DNA of 30,692 nucleotides from an uncultured Oscillospiraceae bacterium (lineage in GTDB: Bacteria; Bacillota; Clostridia; Oscillospirales; Oscillospiraceae), in assembly GCA_934589525.1 (NCBI GenBank), contig CAKTOB010000025.1, positions 1 to 30,692 of the forward strand. Direction: 5' to 3'. The notes under the pieces were generated by a model. That model saw only the letters and a list, made by a program, of their open reading frames with translations, did not search any database and was not told the DNA's origin. A program made the translations under genes and the position numbers. This document shows, piece after piece, positions 6,466-14,309 of this stretch. Numbering within the stretch: the stretch's first letter is position 1; every line of letters begins with the position of its first letter.

Positions 6466-8526
6466 TTATTCTGCTTTCGCGTCAGCGATGATCTTGGCCT
6501 GGTTGGCCTTGGGGACTTCTTCGTAGCGTTCGAAGGTCAGCTCGAAGGAGCCTCTGGCCTGGGTCATGGCCCGCAGGTCAATGGCGTAGCTGCTCATCTC
6601 TGCCATGGGAACCTCGGCCTCTACAATGGTGTTGCCCTTGTTGTCGGGGTTCATGCCCATGACGCGGCCACGGCGCTTGTTCAAATCGCCGATGACGTCG
6701 CCCATGTAGCTGTCGGGAATGGTGACCTTCAGGGAGCCGATGGGCTCTAAGAGGGTGGCGCCGGCATTGGGCATGGCTTCCTTGAAGGCCAGGATGGCGG
6801 CCATCTTAAAGGCCATTTCGTTGGAGTCCACGGGGTGGTAGGAGCCGTCATAGAGGACGGCCTTCAGGTTGACCATGGGGTAGCCTGCCAGGGGGCCCTT
6901 CTGGACCGCTTCCTGGATGCCCTTTTCTACGGCGGGGTAGAAGTTCTTGGGCACGGAGCCGCCGAAGACTTCCTCGGCGAAGATCATGTCGTCCTGCTCC
7001 TCCTGGGGCTCAAAACGAATCCACACGTCACCGAACTGGCCGGAACCGCCGGTCTGCTTCTTGTGACGGCCATGGGCCTGGACGGTCTTTTTGATCTTCT
7101 CCCGGTAGGCGATCTTGGGGGTGGTCAGCACCGCTTCCACGCCGAAGCGGGATTTCAGCTTGGAAACCAGCACATCCAGCTGCTGGTCACCGGTGCCGGA
7201 AATCACCAGCTGCTTGGTCTCCGGGTTATTGACCACGGTGAAGGAGGGGTCTTCCTCGTTCAGCCGGTTCAGGCCGGTGCCCACCTTTTCTTCCTGGCCC
7301 CGGGTCTTGGGGGCGATGGCCATAGAGTAGCAGGCTTTCGGATAGGGGATCTGCTTCAGGGAGACCACCTTTCTGGGGTCACACAGGGTATCGCCGGTCT
7401 TGACCTTGTCCATCTTGCCGATGGCACCGATGTCGCCGCAGGCGAGGGCCTTGACCTCGGTGCTCTTCTTGCCGCACATGACATACATACGGCCCAGCTT
7501 TTCGGTATCGCCGGTGCGGGCGTTGACCAAAGTGGTATCCGGGGTGATCTCGCCGGAGAGAACCTTGATGAAGGAATACTTGCCGAACTGGTCCGACACG
7601 GTCTTCCACACGAAGGCCGCGGGCACGCCGCCGGGAGAAACCACAAACTCCTCCACCTTGCCGTCGGCGGTGGTGGCCTTGTGGTAGTTGCCCTCCACGG
7701 GGTTGGGGAACAGGTCTACAATGTGGTCCATGAGCATGAGGCTGCCCAGGCAGTTGACACCGGAGCCGCAGAGCACCGGGAACAGGCTCAGCTCCCGCAC
7801 GCCCTGGTGCAGGCCCGTGATCATTTCACGGTAAGTAAAGCTGTCGCCCTCAAAGAACCGGTCCATCAGGGCCTCGTCGGTCTCGGCCACGGCTTCCTTC
7901 AAAGCGTCGTTGAATTCTTCAATAACGGAAACCTTGTCCTCGGGGATTTCGATCTCCACCCGCTTCAGGTTCTGCATCTCGTAGGCCCGCTTGTTGAGCA
8001 CGTCGATGATGCCGGTGACCTTGTGGGAGGCGTCCCAAATGGGGACGATGACAGGGGCGATCTTATTGCCGTAGCGCTCCCGGAGGGCATTAAAGGTGGC
8101 GTTGTAATCGGAATGGTCCTCGTCTACCTTGGAGATGTAGACAAAGCGGGGCATATTCCGCTCTTCGCAGTAGTTCCAGGCTTTCTCAAAGCCAACGGTA
8201 ATGCCGTCCTTGGCGGAAAGCACCAGGATGGCCGCATCGGCGGCCCGGAGGGCCTCCATGACCGCGCCGGAGAAATCAAAGCCGCCGGGGGTATCCAGGA
8301 TGTTGATCTTGGTATTGTGATACTCTACGGGGATGACGGAGGTGGAAATGGAAATATTACGGCGGATCTCCTCGGGGTCGTAGTCACTGACGGTGTTGCC
8401 GTCGGCGTTCTTGCCCATCCGGTCGATTGCACCGGTCATATACAGAAGGCTCTCTGCCAGAGCGGACTTGCCGCTGCCGCTGTGGCCCAGGAGGCAGATA
8501 TTACGAATGGCGTTTACAGTATACAT
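6466..8526 (-). CDS. EF-G-like translational GTPase, atypical G3 motif
   Basis: This is a 686-residue paralogue of elongation factor G with all five domains recognisable, distinct from the canonical fusA at 15767-17845. The G1 loop is GHSGSGKS (about 14-21) and the G4 motif reads SKVD where EF-G has NKMD. The G3 motif reads DTPGGFDF, so the position of the GTPase histidine of DTPGHVDF is glycine. The domain IV and V signatures (GGSGQFGDVWIRFEP, PVDSNEMAFKMAA, IPDSYMGDVIGDLNKRRGR) are intact. It stands alone with its own promoter and terminator. ATG at 8526 is chosen; a TTG at 8532 is closer to the AAAGGAG and is the alternative. Related EF-G-like proteins in Firmicutes and Actinobacteria have unclear roles; a ribosome-linked function is likely, but ordinary translocation is not assured. 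Confidence 0.9.
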   Translation of the reverse strand: MYTVNAIRNICLLGHSGSGKSALAESLLYMTGAIDRMGKNADGNTVSDYDPEEIRRNISISTSVIPVEYHNTKINILDTPGGFDFSGAVMEALRAADAAILVLSAKDGITVGFEKAWNYCEERNMPRFVYISKVDEDHSDYNATFNALRERYGNKIAPVIVPIWDASHKVTGIIDVLNKRAYEMQNLKRVEIEIPEDKVSVIEEFNDALKEAVAETDEALMDRFFEGDSFTYREMITGLHQGVRELSLFPVLCGSGVNCLGSLMLMDHIVDLFPNPVEGNYHKATTADGKVEEFVVSPGGVPAAFVWKTVSDQFGKYSFIKVLSGEITPDTTLVNARTGDTEKLGRMYVMCGKKSTEVKALACGDIGAIGKMDKVKTGDTLCDPRKVVSLKQIPYPKACYSMAIAPKTRGQEEKVGTGLNRLNEEDPSFTVVNNPETKQLVISGTGDQQLDVLVSKLKSRFGVEAVLTTPKIAYREKIKKTVQAHGRHKKQTGGSGQFGDVWIRFEPQEEQDDMIFAEEVFGGSVPKNFYPAVEKGIQEAVQKGPLAGYPMVNLKAVLYDGSYHPVDSNEMAFKMAAILAFKEAMPNAGATLLEPIGSLKVTIPDSYMGDVIGDLNKRRGRVMGMNPDNKGNTIVEAEVPMAEMSSYAIDLRAMTQARGSFELTFERYEEVPKANQAKIIADAKAE

Positions 8527-8546
8527 AGTCAATGTTACTCCTTTCG

Positions 8547-8564
8547 GGAGAGCACCGGCTCTCC
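8547..8564 (-). promoter_or_regulatory. Leader hairpin beside the EF-G-like ribosome site
   Basis: GGAGAGC (8547-8553) pairs perfectly with GCTCTCC (8558-8564) around a 4-base loop, ending a few bases before GAAAGGAG on the minus-strand message. It could affect access to the ribosome site or message stability. No riboswitch class is recognised. Confidence 0.5.
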
Positions 8565-8607
8565 AGAGGTAAAAATAAGGGTGTGGTCAATTCACCCGAC
8601 AAATGAC

Positions 8608-8636
8608 ATTATACACGAAACCGGTGCCAATTTCAA
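8608..8636 (-). promoter_or_regulatory. Promoter of the EF-G-like gene
   Basis: On the minus strand -35 TTGAAA (8631-8636), a 17-base spacer and -10 TATAAT (8608-8613). The predicted transcript start near 8601 gives a leader of about 75 bases. The rest of the gap up to 8799 shows nothing else convincing. Confidence 0.75.
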
Positions 8637-8799
8637 TTCTTTTTTCGTCAAATTGTAAAATATGTATTTTCTGTTAAGGACAGATGGGTTTTACAGCAAA
8701 ACAAACAAAGCGCCTTTCCAATTTTTGGTGGTTTTTCCCCTTGTCAAAATACAATGGGTTCGGTTCACCCAAAACCGGGCCGAAAATTTTGTTGGGCAC

Positions 8800-8828
8800 A
8801 AAAAATGGGACGGCCGGAGCCGTCCCAT
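8800..8828 (-). terminator. Intrinsic terminator of the uptake operon
   Basis: On the minus strand ATGGGACGGC pairs with GCCGTCCCAT (8819-8828 with 8805-8814) around a 4-base loop and is followed by six T residues. It lies 15 bases after the lyase-like gene and closes the operon that begins at 13216. Confidence 0.92.
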
Positions 8829-8843
8829 AAGGAAGGTATTTTT

Positions 8844-9755
8844 TTACAGCTTTGCCTTCACCGCGTTGATCATCTCCACGCATTCCTTGGCAATGGCCTT
8901 GTCGGACTCTACGAGGTCCAGCAGCGGGGCGCGGACGCCGCCGATGTCGGGGCCGCCGGTGAGGCGGAGGATCTCCTTGATCATGGCGTACATGTTGCCC
9001 TTGCCGGAGCACATCTTGTAGATGATCTGGCAGGCATCCTGCTGCAGCTCCCGGGCCTTGGCCAGGTCGCGGCCGGTGGTGGCCAGCTCGTAGATCTTCA
9101 GGAAGACCTCGGGCATGGCGCCGTAGGTGCCGCCGATGCCGCCGGTAGCGCCGGAGACCAGGCCGCCCAGCAGCTGCTCGTCGGGACCGTTGAAGACCAC
9201 CTTGGCGCCACAGTGTACCCACTTCTCAATGTCTTCCACAGGCATGGAGGAGTTCTTCACACCGATGCAGCGGGGGTTCTCCAGCATGGTGGAGAGCAGT
9301 CCCGGGTTCAGGGCCACACCGGCCAGCTGGGGAATGTTGTAGATGATGAAGTCGGTATTGGGGGCAGCGGAGGAAATGTCATTCCAGTACTTGGCAATGG
9401 CAGCATCCGGCAGGTGGAAGTAGATGGGAGGAATGGAAGCAATGGCATCTACGCCGCAGCTTTCGGCATGGGCGGCCAGCTCCATGGATTCCCGGGTGCC
9501 GTTGCAGGCCACGTGGGCAATGACGGTCAGCTTGCCCTTGGCAACCTTCATGACGTTCTCCAGAAGCAGCTTCCGCTCGGGAACGGTCTGATAGATGCAC
9601 TCGCCGGAGGAGCCGCCAACGTACAGACCCTTGACGCCCTTATCGACGTAATACTGGGTCAGTTCCTGGACGGCCTTGGGGGAGATTTCACCCTTCTCGT
9701 CATAGCAGGCATAGAAGGCAGGGATAATGCCCTGATACTTGGAAATATCAAACAT
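8844..9755 (-). CDS. nanA: N-acetylneuraminate lyase-like aldolase (DapA/NanA superfamily)
   Basis: This is a 303-residue class I aldolase of the dihydrodipicolinate synthase/N-acetylneuraminate lyase family, a cytoplasmic (beta/alpha)8 barrel that forms a Schiff base through lysine. The carboxylate-binding loop is GGSSGE (47-52), the tyrosine is Tyr139 in YNIP and the lysine Lys167 in GVKNSS. These lie within two residues of their positions in E. coli NanA. The downstream NGPDE and GGIGGTY match the NanA pattern NGYDE and GGIGSTY better than that of biosynthetic DapA. The ATG at 9755 follows AAAGGAG. It is last in an operon with a CUT1 transporter, which fits breakdown of an imported sialic-acid-like sugar acid. 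Other keto-acid aldolases of the family remain possible, since no nanE or nanK is in view. Confidence 0.78.
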   Translation of the reverse strand: MFDISKYQGIIPAFYACYDEKGEISPKAVQELTQYYVDKGVKGLYVGGSSGECIYQTVPERKLLLENVMKVAKGKLTVIAHVACNGTRESMELAAHAESCGVDAIASIPPIYFHLPDAAIAKYWNDISSAAPNTDFIIYNIPQLAGVALNPGLLSTMLENPRCIGVKNSSMPVEDIEKWVHCGAKVVFNGPDEQLLGGLVSGATGGIGGTYGAMPEVFLKIYELATTGRDLAKARELQQDACQIIYKMCSGKGNMYAMIKEILRLTGGPDIGGVRAPLLDLVESDKAIAKECVEMINAVKAKL

Positions 9756-9832
9756 TTTTCTTACTCCTTTAATGGAAATTGCCCACAGGGACAGGGGGCT
9801 GCCCCCGTGGAAAGTTTGTAATGTGTTTTACC

Positions 9833-10738
9833 TTAACCCTTGACAGCACCCATGGTGATGCCCTTGGTGAAGTACTTCTGGAACACCAGGAAGACGATGA
9901 TGATGGGTACGGACGCCAGGGCGGCACCGGCCATCAAGAGGCCATAGTCCGTGGAGCTTTCTTGCTGCAAGGTGGCAATACCCAGGGAGATGGTCATGTT
10001 CTTGTTGGAGACCAGCATAATCAGCTGCATGAAGTAGTCATTCCAGGAGTTGATGAAGGTGAAGATGGCGCAGGCGCCCACGCCGGGCTTGATCATGGGG
10101 AACATGACATCGGTGAAGGTTCTCCACTCGGAAGCACCGTCAATGCGGCAAGCCTCGGTCATTTCCGTGGGGATGCCCTCGGCAAACTGTTTCAGCAGGA
10201 ACACGCCAAAGGGCCAGCCCACGATGGGGAAAATAACGGCCCAGATGTTGTCATAGAGATGCAGGGCAGCCATTTCACGGACCAGGGGAATCAGAATGAC
10301 CTGCTTGGGCAGGGCCATGGCGCAGACGATCAGGGAGAAAATCACCCCTCTGCCGTAGAACCGCTTCTTGGCCAGGGCGTAACCGGCCATGGCGGCGGTG
10401 AGACAGGTGATGAGCATGGAGGCCACGGCCATAAACACGGTGTTTACCAGCCACCGGATGGCAGCGGGAACGGTGGGGCCGGTGATGATGAGATTGCCCA
10501 GAGGCAGCTCAAAGAGGGGTGCAGACCGCTTGCCAAAGAGGTTTGCATAGTTGTCCAGCACCCAGTTGAGGGGTACCCAAACGGGGGTCGTGGCACGAAT
10601 GTCTGCCTGGGTCTTAAAAGAACCGGTGATGATCCAGTACAGGGGGAACAGGAAGAAGATGGCAAGGAGCACCACGAGCACCGCACAGAAAATCCGGTAA
10701 ACCTTGGATTTCATCTTATTTTTTTCGATGTTATTCAT
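9833..10738 (-). CDS. CUT1 sugar ABC transporter permease, MalG/UgpE type
   Basis: This is a 301-residue inner-membrane permease with about six hydrophobic segments, the first at residues 16-38. The cytoplasmic EAA loop that docks on the ATPase reads EACRIDGASEWRTF followed by PMIKPG, as in MalG/UgpE. The ATG at 10738 is preceded by GGGAGGAGG, which rules out the longer reading frame. It follows the first permease gene by 16 bases and is followed after about 75 bases by the lyase-like gene; that gap holds a GC hairpin (GGGGG/CCCCC near 9793-9806) but no terminator. The substrate is inferred from the neighbouring aldolase. Confidence 0.93.
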   Translation of the reverse strand: MNNIEKNKMKSKVYRIFCAVLVVLLAIFFLFPLYWIITGSFKTQADIRATTPVWVPLNWVLDNYANLFGKRSAPLFELPLGNLIITGPTVPAAIRWLVNTVFMAVASMLITCLTAAMAGYALAKKRFYGRGVIFSLIVCAMALPKQVILIPLVREMAALHLYDNIWAVIFPIVGWPFGVFLLKQFAEGIPTEMTEACRIDGASEWRTFTDVMFPMIKPGVGACAIFTFINSWNDYFMQLIMLVSNKNMTISLGIATLQQESSTDYGLLMAGAALASVPIIIVFLVFQKYFTKGITMGAVKG

Positions 10739-10754
10739 AGCTTTACCTCCTCCC

Positions 10755-11663
10755 TTACTTTTCCTGGCCAAGCTTAAACTGCACAGCGGACAGGAGGGCA
10801 ATGATCAGGGCCAGAATGACACCCATGGCGTTGCCGTAGCCGTAGCGGTAGAGCTTGAAGGCATTGTAGTAGATGTAGTACATGATGGTCATGGTGGAGT
10901 TGTTGGGGCCACCGGAGGTCAGCAACTGGATCAGGGCGAAGCACTGGAAAGAGTTGATGGTGGTAATGACCAGGATGTACAGGGTGGTGGGCATCATCTG
11001 AGGCCACTTGATTTTCCAGAAGGCCTGCATTTCGGTAGCACCGTCCACCTCGGCGGCTTCTACCAGAGACTTGTCCACGTTATCCAGAGCGGAGACGTAC
11101 AGAACGATGGGCTGGCCCACGGAAGTGGTCAGCAGAATGAGAATGATACAGCCCAGAGCATACTTGGGGTCGCCCAGCCAGTTGATGTTCTTATCCAACA
11201 GGCCCATGCCCTTGCCCAGGTAGTTGAGGATGCCGTAGTAGTTGTTGTACATCCACTTCCACACCACGGTAACGGCTACGGAGCCGGTGACCACGGGCAG
11301 ATAGAAGATGCAGCGGAAAGCGGAGGTGGCGACCACATTCATCTTGCTGATGGCGGAAGCCACCCACAAGGAGAAGGCGCAGGTCACAGGCACGGAAACC
11401 ACCACGATGACCAGGGTGTTCCGCAGGGCTTTCCAGAAAACGGGATCGTTGAACAGTTCATTGTAGTTGGCAAAGCCGATGAAAATATCATCCCGGCCCA
11501 TGGTGGCATCAAAGAAGCTGGTGATGACACACATGATCATAGGATAGAGAACGAAGCCGGCGAAGAACACCAAGAAGGGCAGCATGAAAGCGTAGCCCGC
11601 AATATTCTCTTGCAGCACCAGCCGGTGGGTCTTCTTGTTCAGCGTTACTTGCTTATTGGCCAA
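10755..11663 (-). CDS. CUT1 sugar ABC transporter permease, MalF/UgpA type
   Basis: This is a 302-residue membrane permease of the MalF/UgpA/LacF group, pairing with the product at 9833-10738. Hydrophobic segments begin near residue 22 (YAFMLPFLVFFAGFVLYP), and the EAA loop reads EAAEVDGATEMQAFWKI before PQMMPT. The start is TTG at 11663, with GAGGAGG eight bases upstream and no better codon nearby. It is separated from the binding-protein gene by a strong terminator and a structured leader, so it is probably expressed at a lower level. No ATPase gene is in the operon; CUT1 systems of Gram-positives often share one ATPase encoded elsewhere (MsmK/MalK type). Confidence 0.93.
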   Translation of the reverse strand: MANKQVTLNKKTHRLVLQENIAGYAFMLPFLVFFAGFVLYPMIMCVITSFFDATMGRDDIFIGFANYNELFNDPVFWKALRNTLVIVVVSVPVTCAFSLWVASAISKMNVVATSAFRCIFYLPVVTGSVAVTVVWKWMYNNYYGILNYLGKGMGLLDKNINWLGDPKYALGCIILILLTTSVGQPIVLYVSALDNVDKSLVEAAEVDGATEMQAFWKIKWPQMMPTTLYILVITTINSFQCFALIQLLTSGGPNNSTMTIMYYIYYNAFKLYRYGYGNAMGVILALIIALLSAVQFKLGQEK

Positions 11664-11686
11664 GGGGAAATCCTCCTCTCAATATG

Positions 11687-11778
11687 CTCCGGTACTTCCG
11701 GAGGTCCGGGCCGAGGCCCTGGTACGTTCAGGCAGCAGACGGTAGGTCCGCGAACCCACGGGCACACCGTCTGTTGCC
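11687..11778 (-). other. Structured RNA leader of the permease genes
   Basis: Downstream of the internal terminator the message can form GGCAACAGACGGT with ACCGTCTGCTGCC (11766-11778 with 11731-11743, one mismatch) and a perfect CTCCGG/CCGGAG hairpin (11687-11703) just before the permease ribosome site. These may protect the 5' end of a processed or read-through transcript. No known riboswitch is recognised. Confidence 0.5.
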
Positions 11779-11796
11779 CGAAAGCTTATTCCGTAG

Positions 11797-11840
11797 AAAA
11801 AAGGCCCCCTCCCCTCACCCAAAAGAGAGGAAAGGGGGCC
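11797..11840 (-). terminator. Intra-operon terminator after the binding-protein gene
   Basis: On the minus strand a 14-bp helix starting GGCCCCCT (two G-U pairs) is followed by six T residues. It sits 26 bases after the binding-protein stop and before both permease genes, so partial read-through would yield more binding protein than permease. Confidence 0.9.
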
Positions 11841-11866
11841 AAAAGTCTTACAAAAGTTTGTCGGAA

Positions 11867-13216
11867 TTAGCCGGCAGTAGCAGCAGCATTGGCGTTGGTC
11901 ACGAAGGTCGCAACCTCGGTAGCGATGTCGCCGCCCTGGCCTACACGCTGCAGCATGTTCCACCACTCGGTACGAGCGGTAGCCCAGCCGGGAACCACGT
12001 TGTAGTAGTCACCCAGCATGCTCATCAGCTTGTTGTACTCGTTCATAACGGTCTCGTTCTCGGTACCGGCATAAACGCCTTCCACGGAGGACTTCACAGG
12101 GAAGAAGGTGGAAGCAGCAACAGCATCCTTGGGGTTCTCGTTGCACATGTAGTTGATGAAGGTCTTAGCAGCCTCGACCTTGGCAGCATCGCCGTTGTCG
12201 AAGATACCGAAGCCCCAGATACCGCCGCACAGCTGAGCATCGGTGCCCTTGGGAGAGGGGAAGGACATGAACAGGATCTCATCGCCGGAGTCGGTGTGGT
12301 CACCCTTCAGCTGCTGAGCAATGTTCCAGCAGGTAGCCATCTGCAGAACGCCCTGACGGAACAGGTCGATCTCGTCGCCGCCAACGATGGAGGGATCGAA
12401 GGTGATGCCCTTGGTGTTGCGCAGGGTCTCCAGAGCCTTGATGTTCTCCTCGGAGTCAGCAGTGTAAGCGGTGTGCTCGGCATTGGTGTAGGTGCCGCCG
12501 TACAGGTTGTTGATCAGGGCACGGTTGGCCTGGTCGCCGCCCTGGCCTCCGCAGAAGACAACGCCCACGTTCTCGTAACCGGCATTGTAAACAGCGTCAA
12601 CAGCCTTCAGGAAGTTCTCGGTGGTCCAGGTGTGGGTATCCTCGTCGATGTACTGCATTGCATCAGCCTTCTCGAAGACGGTCTTGTTGATGGCCATGCA
12701 GTGAGCGGTCATGCACAGGGGGAACTCGTAGTAAGCGCCGTTGGCAGCCTTACAGGCAGCGGTAACGGAGGGAACGGTGTCGGCGATCACGTCGGCAGTC
12801 CACAGGTCGGACAGGTCGACCATCTTACCCTTGGCGCCCCAGTTGGCAACCAGACGCTCAGGTCCTTCCAGAACCAGGTCAGGAGCCTTGTTGCCTTCGA
12901 TGGCGGTGTTGACCTTGTCGTCGCCGTCAGCGTAAGCCAGGTATTCGACCTTAACAGTGATGTTGGGGTACTTCTCGTTGAAGCCCTTCAGCAGCTCGTT
13001 AACAACGGCTTCTTCGCCCCACTTGCCTACAGGGTAGGTCCACAGGGAAATCTCAGTGGCAGCAGCAGCGGGAGCTTCGGTAGCAGCTTCGGTAGCGGCC
13101 TCAGTGGCGGCGGGAGCGGGAGCTGCGGTGGTCTCTGCGGGCTTCTCGGACACGGAGCAGGCGCACAGGCCCAGAACCATGACGACTGCCAGCAGAACAG
13201 CAAACAGTTTCTTCAT
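11867..13216 (-). CDS. Sugar ABC transporter substrate-binding lipoprotein
   Basis: This is a 449-residue family 1 extracellular solute-binding protein that would be anchored outside the membrane and deliver substrate to the two downstream permeases. The ATG at 13216 follows GAGGAGG with a short spacer. The signal peptide starts MKKLFAVLLAVVMVLG and ends in a lipobox LCAC, with lipidation expected at the second Cys (about residue 20). A low-complexity Ala/Thr/Glu/Pro linker follows (EAATEAATEAP). The mature domain starts ISLWTYPVGKW and has the family patterns NEKYPNITVKVEYL and PDLVLEGPE. Adjacency to a NanA-like aldolase suggests a sialic-acid-like or related ligand, but residues for ligand choice cannot be read with confidence. 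Confidence 0.92.
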   Translation of the reverse strand: MKKLFAVLLAVVMVLGLCACSVSEKPAETTAAPAPAATEAATEAATEAPAAAATEISLWTYPVGKWGEEAVVNELLKGFNEKYPNITVKVEYLAYADGDDKVNTAIEGNKAPDLVLEGPERLVANWGAKGKMVDLSDLWTADVIADTVPSVTAACKAANGAYYEFPLCMTAHCMAINKTVFEKADAMQYIDEDTHTWTTENFLKAVDAVYNAGYENVGVVFCGGQGGDQANRALINNLYGGTYTNAEHTAYTADSEENIKALETLRNTKGITFDPSIVGGDEIDLFRQGVLQMATCWNIAQQLKGDHTDSGDEILFMSFPSPKGTDAQLCGGIWGFGIFDNGDAAKVEAAKTFINYMCNENPKDAVAASTFFPVKSSVEGVYAGTENETVMNEYNKLMSMLGDYYNVVPGWATARTEWWNMLQRVGQGGDIATEVATFVTNANAAATAG

Positions 13217-13284
13217 AATGTCCTCCTCAAGAATTTGTTTTCTTTGGTATAAAACGTTCAAATCGTTCGTCTCAAACCTCTTAT

Positions 13285-13313
13285 ATTTTATCGATGAATC
13301 ACAAGAAAGTCAA
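13285..13313 (-). promoter_or_regulatory. Promoter of the uptake operon
   Basis: On the minus strand -35 TTGACT (13308-13313), a 17-base spacer and -10 TAAAAT (13285-13290). The predicted leader is about 60 bases. Confidence 0.7.
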
Positions 13314-13363
13314 TCGGTCAAGACTGAAATTTTCTTTCAAAACCAGTATTTGGCGAAAATTCT

Positions 13364-13390
13364 AACAATGCGCACAAAAGTTGCATTGTT
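13364..13390. promoter_or_regulatory. Dyad upstream of the uptake-operon promoter
   Basis: AACAATGC (13364-13371) and GCATTGTT (13383-13390) are perfect inverted 8-mers 11 bases apart, about 50-75 bases upstream of the -35 box. The position fits an activator or a catabolite/sugar regulator, but the sequence matches no operator I can name, and no regulator gene is adjacent. Confidence 0.35.
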
Positions 13391-13624
13391 TCGGCAAATT
13401 CTAGCAGGTCGTTTTTATGCAATTTGACGTAGTTTTTCAGTTCAAATTCAGACTTTTGCGTGAGTTCCCGAAAAGCATTGCAGATGTGTACATCCTGTGA
13501 AGAAAATAATACCGTTTTATGAAAATTTCAGAAGCGAAAATAGATGGAAATTTCCACGATGGAGGGTCTCCCCCGCCGTTAAGGCCGGGCAGGTCGGGGG
13601 GAAAGCTGTGGAGACGGCGAGAAA

Positions 13625-13699
13625 GTTGACAGTTAACAGTTGACAGTTGACAGTTATGGGCGGGAATCAAAATTGACAATGGACAATGGACAATTATTG
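13625..13699 (+). repeat. Heptad array GTTGACA / ATTGACA
   Basis: Four consecutive 7-mers GTTGACA, GTTAACA, GTTGACA, GTTGACA occupy 13625-13652. After 19 bases come ATTGACA, ATGGACA, ATGGACA (13672-13692). Each unit carries a TTGACA-like hexamer. The antiparallel counterpart is at 14310-14368. Confidence 0.75.
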
Positions 13700-13741
13700 G
13701 GGCGACCAACGTTGTGCATTTCGAACCGTCCGTTAAAGTAT

Positions 13742-14024
13742 GTAGGGAACGGCCTATGTGCCGTTCCGCTGCGTGGCGAATATAACCCGTGCGGACAAAA
13801 CGGAACCACCCACCGATGATGTCATTCCGAGCGAAACGCAGTGAGCCGAGGAATCTTCCCGAGTGGCAAGTTTTATCTTGTGGTAGTTCCTTTTTGCAAC
13901 GTATTGGATTCCTCCACTCCGCTTGCGCTCCGGTCGGAATGACAAAACGGGGGACGTTTCTGGTTTTTATCGGTAACGGGTTCCGTCCTTTCATATGCGG
14001 AACGGCACATAGGCCGTTCCCTAC
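13742..14024. repeat. Perfect 28-bp inverted repeat flanking a palindromic element
   Basis: The arm at 13742-13769 (GTAGGGAACGGCC...) is the exact reverse complement of 13997-14024. Each arm is itself palindromic (GGAACGGC/GCCGTTCC). They flank the 123-bp element at 13821-13943 almost symmetrically, with 51 and 53 bases between. Confidence 0.85.
13821..13943 (-). repeat. Palindromic element, copy 2 (MITE-like)
   Basis: On the minus strand this is a full-length homologue of 132-253, with the same ends (GTCATTCCGACCGGAGCG... and ...GGAATGAC) and shared centre. Copy 2 is one base longer. No target-site duplication is obvious around either copy. Confidence 0.75.
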
Positions 14025-14130
14025 GGTTTCGCTGATTGGTGGGCGTTTTCAACCGAGGGAGCCTAAGGACGGGCGCTGCTGCGTTACCCATTGTAGGAAC
14101 AATGGGCGCAGAGGGGAAACACATCGAAAA

Positions 14131-14293
14131 AGCCCCCTTGGCTCTCCCTCTGGGAGAGCTGGCTCGGCGCAGCCGAGACTGAGAGGGCCCTGCGGTGTTT
14201 TTTGAATGAGAACGTCCATTAAAATCCTCAACGCAGACCCTCTCCGTCCTCGCTGCGCTCGGCCACCTCTCCCATAGGGAGAGGCAAGGGCTT
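14131..14293. repeat. Inverted pair of about 58-bp arms
   Basis: AGCCCCCTTGGCTCTCCC... (14131-14188) and its imperfect reverse complement (14236-14293) surround a 47-base spacer that itself begins CTGCG and ends CGCAG. Each arm contains a CTCTCCCT/AGGGAGAG-type hairpin. The arms resemble a common dispersed intergenic repeat of gut Clostridia, from memory of the pattern only. Confidence 0.7.
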
Positions 14294-14309
14294 CCCTCCT
14301 CCCAAAAAC

